A DNA stretch of 10,628 bases from an uncultured bacterium (GTDB lineage: Bacteria; Bdellovibrionota_C; UBA2361; SZUA-149; CALKYB01), in the NCBI GenBank assembly GCA_938022485.1, contig CALIEE010000187.1:1-10628 (forward strand). The letters run 5' to 3'. Positions within the stretch are counted from its first letter, which is position 1; each line of letters begins with the position of its first letter. The notes under the pieces are model-generated. The model did no database searches. It worked only from the letters and a program-made list of their open reading frames with translations, and was not told the DNA's origin. Positions 6,644 through 10,628 of the stretch are shown here, piece by piece. The translations under genes and the position numbers were made by a program.

Positions 6644-6672
6644 TTGAGTTTTTTTCTGCCTTTATTCATAAT
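6644..6672 (+). promoter_or_regulatory. Sigma70-type promoter for trhO
   Basis: TTGAGT (6644-6649) and CATAAT (6667-6672) stand 17 bases apart, the ideal spacing, with 4 of 6 and 5 of 6 matches to the -35 and -10 consensus. Transcription would start near 6679 and leave a leader of about 55 bases before the trhO ATG. It is divergent from the BolA-glutaredoxin promoter, with the two -35 boxes only 34 bases apart, so a regulator binding between them could affect both. Confidence 0.5.
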
Positions 6673-6733
6673 ACTGGGAGCTTAGACACCCAAAAGGTCT
6701 AATCGAAAAAACGTAGGCCAAAATAGCTGGTAA

Positions 6734-7639
6734 ATGATTAACCCAATTAGCATAATTACTTTTTACAAATTCCTGCCAATTGACAGCCGGCGCTTGCCAA
6801 CTGTTAAGGAATCTCTTTGCTTTACGGCCAAACGCCGCAACATACGCGGCTTAATAGTTATAGCTGGAGAAGGTCTAAATGGAACCATAGCCGGCCTTCC
6901 TGATGACATAGCAGAAATAAAATTAAAGATTATAGAGTGTCTTGGGATTGATGATCTAGCAGTCAAGTCATCTTCAGCCCCGACAAACCCTTTTAGACGT
7001 TTCAAAGTAGACATACGAAGAGAAATCATCACAATGGGAGAACAAGTCCCCCTACCTGAAATGGAAACTGATTCTCACCTCAGTCCAGAAGATTGGCACA
7101 ATAAGGTTACCAGCGGAGATGACGATTTTGTTCTCTTAGACGTAAGAAACCACTATGAATCTCTATTAGGTAAATTCAAAAACTCCGAGGTGCCTGGCTT
7201 CAACAGCTTTGGGGAATTTCCTGAATACGTAGAGCGTTGTGGCATTGAAAAAGACAAAAAAGTTTTGATGTATTGCACAGGAGGAATTCGCTGCGAAAAA
7301 GCTGCTTTGCTGATGAAGGACAAAGGCTTTGACGAGGTTTACCAACTTCAAGGCGGAATTCTTAAATACCTAGAGCAATATCCTAATCAAGAATTCGAGG
7401 GTGAATGCTTTGTTTTTGACGATAGGGTAGCTGTTGGACAAAACCTGGAACCTTCAGGGCAGTATCACCTATGCCCTCACTGTGGAGATCCAGGAAAAAT
7501 TCCTGTCAGTTGCCGTCAATGCGATAAACAAGCTGTAATCTGTGACCGCTGTGCTCGCGTAGCAGCTTACAAAACCTGTTCAAAAAACTGTCGATACCAT
7601 TTCGAAAGAGAAGCCAAGGTTAGGCACATTTCTAACTAG
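6734..7639 (+). CDS. trhO: tRNA uridine(34) hydroxylase TrhO, rhodanese family (UPF0176)
   Basis: A 301-residue member of the TrhO/YceA family, which uses molecular oxygen to hydroxylate U34 in the wobble position of certain tRNAs (ho5U). The layout is an N-terminal ferredoxin-like domain (about 5-100, with GLIVIAGEGLNGTIAG and the RRFKVDIRREIITMG strand typical of the family). A rhodanese domain follows (about 117-218, with LLDVRNHYE and the active loop CTGGIRCEKA, catalytic Cys181). A C-terminal cysteine-rich part comes last. That tail has eight cysteines (247, 250, 260, 263, 270, 273, 282, 286), mostly in CxxC pairs, and probably binds zinc. The protein is about 50 residues shorter than E. 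coli TrhO, mainly because it lacks the basic C-terminal extension. The start is ATG with a weak ribosome-binding site and a promoter at 6644-6672. Confidence 0.93.
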   Translation: MINPISIITFYKFLPIDSRRLPTVKESLCFTAKRRNIRGLIVIAGEGLNGTIAGLPDDIAEIKLKIIECLGIDDLAVKSSSAPTNPFRRFKVDIRREIITMGEQVPLPEMETDSHLSPEDWHNKVTSGDDDFVLLDVRNHYESLLGKFKNSEVPGFNSFGEFPEYVERCGIEKDKKVLMYCTGGIRCEKAALLMKDKGFDEVYQLQGGILKYLEQYPNQEFEGECFVFDDRVAVGQNLEPSGQYHLCPHCGDPGKIPVSCRQCDKQAVICDRCARVAAYKTCSKNCRYHFEREAKVRHISN

Positions 7640-7675
7640 CCTCAAGTTCTACAAGATAGCTTGGCTCCCCTCTAC

Positions 7676-7709
7676 AAACTTGCCTTAAAGGTGTATGGGG
7701 GGTAAGTTT
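7676..7709. repeat. Inverted repeat between trhO and the CPBP protease gene
   Basis: AAACTTGCC (7676-7684) and GGTAAGTTT (7701-7709) can form a 9-bp stem with one G-U pair around a 16-base loop rich in G. It starts 37 bases after the trhO stop. There is no T-run straight after it, so a classical rho-independent terminator is unlikely. It may be a 3' stabilising structure or part of the leader of the next gene, whose ATG is 35 bases further on. Confidence 0.3.
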
Positions 7710-7743
7710 ACGCTCAATTTTAATCGTTTTTACTTAGAGTAAG

Positions 7744-8418
7744 ATGAGCTCAAACAACAATTCCAAAGTCCCCTTCTATAGACAAGACTGGTTTCGCTAT
7801 GTTTTCCCTTTTGTTGTCTTTATGCTTCTCACTGAAGTTCAGGCAACTTTCTCGGGGTCAATGTTATTTTGTCTTTACGCTCTAAAATCCGCAATTGTTG
7901 GGGCTCTGCTTTTTGTTCTATTCCGAGGGAGGAAAGCGGAATTTCCTGGATCATTTCATTGGATGACACTGGTCCTAGGAACTTTAGGATTCTTAGTTTG
8001 GGTAGGGATCGGCAACTTCCTTCACACCGAGACTGAGGCAACTTTCAATCCAGAAATATTTTCCGAAAAGTGGCAATTTTGGTTAGCAGTCTTCGGCAGA
8101 ACGGCTGGTGCCGTTCTGGTAGTACCAGTAATGGAAGAGCTCCTGTGGCGATCATTCGCAATGAGATATATCATTGATGAAAAGTTTTCCTCTATTGAAA
8201 TCGGAGCATGGGATCCTAAAGCTTTTTGGATTACCGTAATTCTTTTTACAGTAGTTCATGTTCCTGCAGACTGGCCTGCATGTGTGCTCTACGGAATTAT
8301 GATTGGGTACTGGGTTATTAAAACTAAAAATTTAGTAGGGGCCATGTACATACATGCAGTAACTAATTTACTACTGGCTGCATATGTGGTTGCTACTGGA
8401 AGCTATTTTTACTGGTAG
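7744..8418 (+). CDS. CPBP family (CAAX/Rce1-like) intramembrane protease, exosortase-associated type
   Basis: A 224-residue polytopic membrane protein with about five to seven hydrophobic helices. It carries all three motifs of the CPBP (Abi/Rce1) glutamic intramembrane proteases: EELLWR (Glu131, Glu132, Arg136; EExxxR), FTVVH (Phe168, His172; FxxxH) and HAVTN (His204, Asn208; HxxxN). The start WFRYVFPFVVFMLL and the overall length resemble the 'CAAX prenyl protease-related' family (TIGR03008), found in bacteria with exosortase/PEP-CTERM systems; this is recall, not a search result. If right, the protein may act on exosortase-sorted proteins or envelope biogenesis. No exosortase or PEP-CTERM protein is in the window. 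The gene stands alone between trhO and a convergent gene that ends 16 bases away. Confidence 0.85.
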   Translation: MSSNNNSKVPFYRQDWFRYVFPFVVFMLLTEVQATFSGSMLFCLYALKSAIVGALLFVLFRGRKAEFPGSFHWMTLVLGTLGFLVWVGIGNFLHTETEATFNPEIFSEKWQFWLAVFGRTAGAVLVVPVMEELLWRSFAMRYIIDEKFSSIEIGAWDPKAFWITVILFTVVHVPADWPACVLYGIMIGYWVIKTKNLVGAMYIHAVTNLLLAAYVVATGSYFYW

Positions 8419-8434
8419 AAAATTGACAAACTGA

Positions 8435-8818
8435 CTAGCGATCGGGACGACTAATTTCTCTTAATTGCTCGAAACTTTCTCGGACTTTGTCCTCATCAAC
8501 TACGGTCGTAATAGTATTCTTAACACTATCGACTAAATCTCCATCCACAAACTCTCCCACAATCGACGTCAAATCCTCGTCAACATTTCCGTCTTTGATA
8601 AACTTACCGAAAGCAGCCAAACCTTCCTTTGGGGGCTCCTGCTCTTCTGGATGGGATGAGAGTTGATCCTGATCAGAGATATTTTTGAGAAAATGGAAGG
8701 GTATTAAGTAGGCAACGAAAGCCAGAAGTGAAATGACAAGCCCAGAGTAAAGCAAGCTAAACACCTTGCCCCCATTCTTAGCATCTTGAATAAAGTAATT
8801 TTTAATTTTTTTAATCAT
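8435..8818 (-). CDS. Single-pass membrane protein of unknown function
   Basis: A 127-residue protein that I do not recognise. A basic N-terminus (MIKKIKNYF...) is followed by one strongly hydrophobic helix at about residues 19-42 (FSLLYSGLVISLLAFVAYLI), then a Pro/Glu linker and an acidic, helical tail of about 60 residues rich in Asp and Val. By the positive-inside rule the N-terminus is cytoplasmic and the tail periplasmic. The start is ATG at 8818, with a GGTGAAG ribosome-binding site about 7 bases upstream. A TTG one codon earlier is also in frame. The coding potential is supported by that site, by the membrane pattern and by the lack of another gene here. It converges with the CPBP gene and diverges from the dCMP deaminase. 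Confidence 0.65.
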   Translation of the reverse strand: MIKKIKNYFIQDAKNGGKVFSLLYSGLVISLLAFVAYLIPFHFLKNISDQDQLSSHPEEQEPPKEGLAAFGKFIKDGNVDEDLTSIVGEFVDGDLVDSVKNTITTVVDEDKVRESFEQLREISRPDR

Positions 8819-8904
8819 CAATCTTCACCAAAGCTGACTCGCCATCAGCTTTCATCTCTGCTAGTGCTGTCATCATTGTACAGTCTAACACAAAAAATGT
8901 GACA

Positions 8905-8910
8905 TATAAT
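8905..8910 (+). promoter_or_regulatory. Consensus -10 box close to the dCMP deaminase start
   Basis: A perfect TATAAT lies 14 bases before the proposed ATG at 8924. The best -35 at 17-18 bases upstream is poor, so this is only a -10 call. If used, it leaves a leader of only about 7 bases, with no ribosome-binding site possible. Confidence 0.35.
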
Positions 8911-8923
8911 TTTCTTGGCTAAA

Positions 8924-9418
8924 ATGACTGCTAAAACCTGCGAAACACGCCCTGACTGGGACCAATACTACATCGAAATGACTGAACACGTAGCCTCTCG
9001 TGCCACTTGTGACAGGGGTAGAAGTGGTTGCGTAATAGCCAGAGACAACAGGGTTTTAGCAACTGGCTACGTAGGCTCTGCCCCTGGATTAGCACACTGC
9101 GATGACCAAGGTCATTTGATGAGACAAGTTATAGACGAGGATGGTGTTACTCGAAGCCACTGCATGAGAACTATCCATGCTGAACAAAATGCTATTTGCC
9201 AAGCTGCTAAATTTGGAATTACCTTAGAAGGAGCAACTCTCTACTGCAAAATGGAGCCTTGTAGAGTTTGTGCCATGCTAATTATTTCCACTGGAATCAA
9301 GAGAGTGGTCTGCCTAAAACGCTATCATGCTGGTGCTGACACCCGAGAAATGTTCAGAGAAGCTGGTTTGCAGCTCGATGTTCGCCAAGATGAAATCGAA
9401 ACCTATGAAAATCAATAA
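8924..9418 (+). CDS. dCMP deaminase (zinc-dependent cytidine/deoxycytidylate deaminase family)
   Basis: A 164-residue protein of the dCMP deaminase (ComEB-like) family, which converts dCMP to dUMP and feeds thymidylate synthesis. The zinc site is complete: His85-Ala-Glu87 in TIHAEQNAI provides one ligand and the proton-shuttling glutamate, and Pro112-Cys113-x-x-Cys116 in MEPCRVCAML gives the two cysteine ligands. Upstream, RATCDRGRSGCVIARDNRVLATGY is the usual dCMP deaminase entry segment, and the long insert with HCD...HCMR before the HAE motif separates it from short cytidine or tRNA adenosine deaminases. I chose ATG 8924; a TTG at 8915 would add three residues. Neither has a Shine-Dalgarno sequence. 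The next gene, a Nudix hydrolase, follows by 23 bases, pointing to a small nucleotide-metabolism transcript. Confidence 0.9.
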   Translation: MTAKTCETRPDWDQYYIEMTEHVASRATCDRGRSGCVIARDNRVLATGYVGSAPGLAHCDDQGHLMRQVIDEDGVTRSHCMRTIHAEQNAICQAAKFGITLEGATLYCKMEPCRVCAMLIISTGIKRVVCLKRYHAGADTREMFREAGLQLDVRQDEIETYENQ

Positions 9419-9441
9419 GCACTTCTCCAGCATTCTTCGCT

Positions 9442-10005
9442 ATGAGTAAAAAAACCCTCAACCCTTGGGTAACAAATACTTCTAAAATTGTTTACTCTAA
9501 CCCTTGGATAAGTGTCAGGGAAGATCAGGTCACCACTCCCTCTGGCGATCCCGGAATATACGGAGTAGTAGAAACTAGACCCGCTGTAGGCATTATCGCG
9601 CTCACGCCAGAACTTGAAATCTATCTTGTTGGCCAGTTTCGTTACCCTATGGACTGCTATTCTTGGGAAATTATAGAAGGTGGAGGTGAAAAGAAGGAAG
9701 ACCCGATAGAGGCAGCTAAGCGCGAGCTAGTGGAAGAAGCGGGCATTACCGCTGAAAAATGGACTCAACTTGGAGAGGAGGTTCACCTTAGCAATAGTCA
9801 TTCAGATGAGCGTGCTTGGTTTTTTTTAGCTGAAAAGTTGTCTATTGGAAACCCCAACCCCGACTCAACAGAACTACTGGAGGTCAAAAAAACACCGCTA
9901 ACTAGCACTTTAAAAATGGTTAAAGACGGGGAAATAAAAGATGCAATGACGATCATTGCTATATCTAGACTGGCAACTTACCTAAGCGAAAACAAAAGAA
10001 GTTAA
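9442..10005 (+). CDS. Nudix hydrolase, ADP-ribose pyrophosphatase-like
   Basis: A 187-residue Nudix protein. The Nudix box GX5EX7REUXEEXGU is complete at residues 80-102 (Gly80, Glu86, Arg94-Glu95, Glu98-Glu99, Gly101), so the metal-binding glutamates are intact. The lead-in YLVGQFRYP...SWEIIEGG is the typical ADP-ribose pyrophosphatase pattern (QxRYP...WExPxGG), here with Ile-Glu instead of Pro-Ala. ADP-ribose or another nucleoside diphosphate derivative is therefore the likely substrate, but Nudix specificity is not safely read from sequence. It lies 23 bases downstream of the dCMP deaminase and probably shares its transcript. No Shine-Dalgarno sequence is seen before the ATG. Its stop overlaps the stop of the convergent zinc-ribbon gene. 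Confidence 0.88.
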   Translation: MSKKTLNPWVTNTSKIVYSNPWISVREDQVTTPSGDPGIYGVVETRPAVGIIALTPELEIYLVGQFRYPMDCYSWEIIEGGGEKKEDPIEAAKRELVEEAGITAEKWTQLGEEVHLSNSHSDERAWFFLAEKLSIGNPNPDSTELLEVKKTPLTSTLKMVKDGEIKDAMTIIAISRLATYLSENKRS

Positions 10006-10397
10006 CTATTCGCTTCCATCAACTCTTCTTGCCTAAGTTGAAGCTCTTTGTAGCGAACATACTCGAACCCTTCCTTATGATGGTTAGACTCTTTTCTAAC
10101 TTCTGGAACTATCAGTGAATAGATAAATACTGACAAGCTAAAGGCTGCAACGAGACCTCCAGAAGCAAGCCGAGGTAAGTCAGACAAATCCACCGCTCGC
10201 GTGTAAACTGCAAACAAGCCAGAAACTAAGATTAAAACAGAGAGAATTCGCAGTAAGTTCTTCCTTGAAGACTTAGCCAACATACAGTGGCATCTAGGAC
10301 AGTAGAATCTGGTCTTTTTACCAATGGCCTTCAGATCCAGTCTGAGGCTGGTAGCACAAGAAGGGCAAAAATTGAGTTTAATATCCGAATCGCTCAT
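10002..10397 (-). CDS. Zinc-ribbon membrane protein of unknown function
   Basis: A 131-residue protein with a cytoplasmic zinc ribbon at its N-terminus (CPSC at 11-14 and CPRC at 33-36, with a further Cys38), then two membrane helices (about 47-66 and 76-97) and a charged C-terminal tail with a possible short coiled coil (YKELQLRQEELMEA). Such ribbon-plus-helices proteins are widespread and mostly uncharacterised; I do not recognise a named family. The start is ATG at 10397 with a weak GAG ahead of it. The gene is convergent with the Nudix gene. The two stop codons overlap in the palindrome TTAA at 10002-10005. Confidence 0.75.
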   Translation of the reverse strand: MSDSDIKLNFCPSCATSLRLDLKAIGKKTRFYCPRCHCMLAKSSRKNLLRILSVLILVSGLFAVYTRAVDLSDLPRLASGGLVAAFSLSVFIYSLIVPEVRKESNHHKEGFEYVRYKELQLRQEELMEANS

Positions 10398-10628
10398 TGT
10401 CTCAGCATAGCATTATTATCAACTGGCATTAAATTTAAGCACTATTATAGTATTTTTTCTGGGTTTTACAACTACCCGGAATGGACGACTCAGATTTGTC
10501 TTCGTTCACTAGTAATACCAAAGGGTTATTTGTCCTAGATTAAGGTGAAATTATTTAAGTATTTAGAAAGTTACTCTAAATTGACAATCCTCTAAATATT
10601 CACAACTATTGCGCGGATTTACCTTGGG
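10398..10628. other. Gene-free right end
   Basis: AT-rich sequence with no supportable coding region. An open frame across its left half on the plus strand is the antisense shadow of the zinc-ribbon gene and carries no family motif. A TTGACA at 10581-10586 lacks a good -10 partner. The weak stem TTCTGGG/CCCGGAA (10457-10463, 10475-10481) has no terminator tail in either direction. Confidence 0.5.

Noticed and set aside
6763..7351. Minus-strand open frames opposite trhO
   Set aside because: They are shadows of the conserved TrhO coding sequence.
8875..8903. Possible minus-strand promoter GTCACA-N17-TACAAT for the one-helix membrane protein
   Set aside because: The -10 is 5 of 6 but the -35 is weak and the region is AT-rich, so the match could be chance.
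10581..10610. TTGACA near the right edge as a promoter for a gene beyond the window
   Set aside because: No acceptable -10 box at 16-18 bases, and no downstream gene visible.

Overview
The window looks like the chromosome of a moderately low-GC Gram-negative bacterium. It carries an aryl-polyene (APE) pigment operon segment, a predicted outer-membrane lipoprotein, a CGFS glutaredoxin with two BolA proteins, the tRNA hydroxylase TrhO, and a CAAX-type intramembrane protease resembling the family that accompanies exosortase systems. I cannot fix the lineage from sequence alone. The protease type makes an exosortase-bearing group such as Verrucomicrobiota (Opitutae-like) or a proteobacterium my leading guesses, held weakly. 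No RNA genes, CRISPR arrays, insertion sequences or phage genes were seen.

Left part (1-3773, minus strand): five genes packed with 1-nt gaps or overlaps. In transcription order they are a ketosynthase (ApeO-like), a hotdog dehydratase (ApeP-like), a ketoreductase (ApeQ-like), a second ketosynthase (ApeR-like) and the first 51 codons of a FAD-dependent oxidoreductase cut by the window edge. Together they give the condensing, reducing and dehydrating steps of an iterative type II polyketide/fatty-acid-like pathway. The acyl carrier proteins, chain-length factor, second dehydratase, aryl starter genes and export genes are not in the window and should lie beyond the left edge if the cluster is complete.

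Middle (3795-6609, minus strand, same direction): a small acidic lipoprotein of unknown function sits just upstream of the APE genes. Before it come a 12-helix MFS transporter of the HcaT/MFS_1-like type and an iron-sulfur trafficking trio, BolA-like, monothiol CGFS glutaredoxin, BolA. A good sigma70-like promoter stands ahead of the trio at 6583-6609. It is unclear whether transcription continues from the trio into the APE genes. The 67-nt and 91-nt gaps around the MFS gene hold no clear terminator.

Right part (6644-10397): a second promoter drives the divergent trhO (plus strand). Then come the CPBP/CAAX protease (plus), a one-helix membrane protein of unknown function (minus), a dCMP deaminase and an ADP-ribose-pyrophosphatase-like Nudix hydrolase (plus, probably one transcript), and a zinc-ribbon two-helix membrane protein (minus) whose stop codon overlaps that of the Nudix gene. 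The last 231 bases (10398-10628) contain no supportable gene. There is no gene-free stretch over 300 bases.
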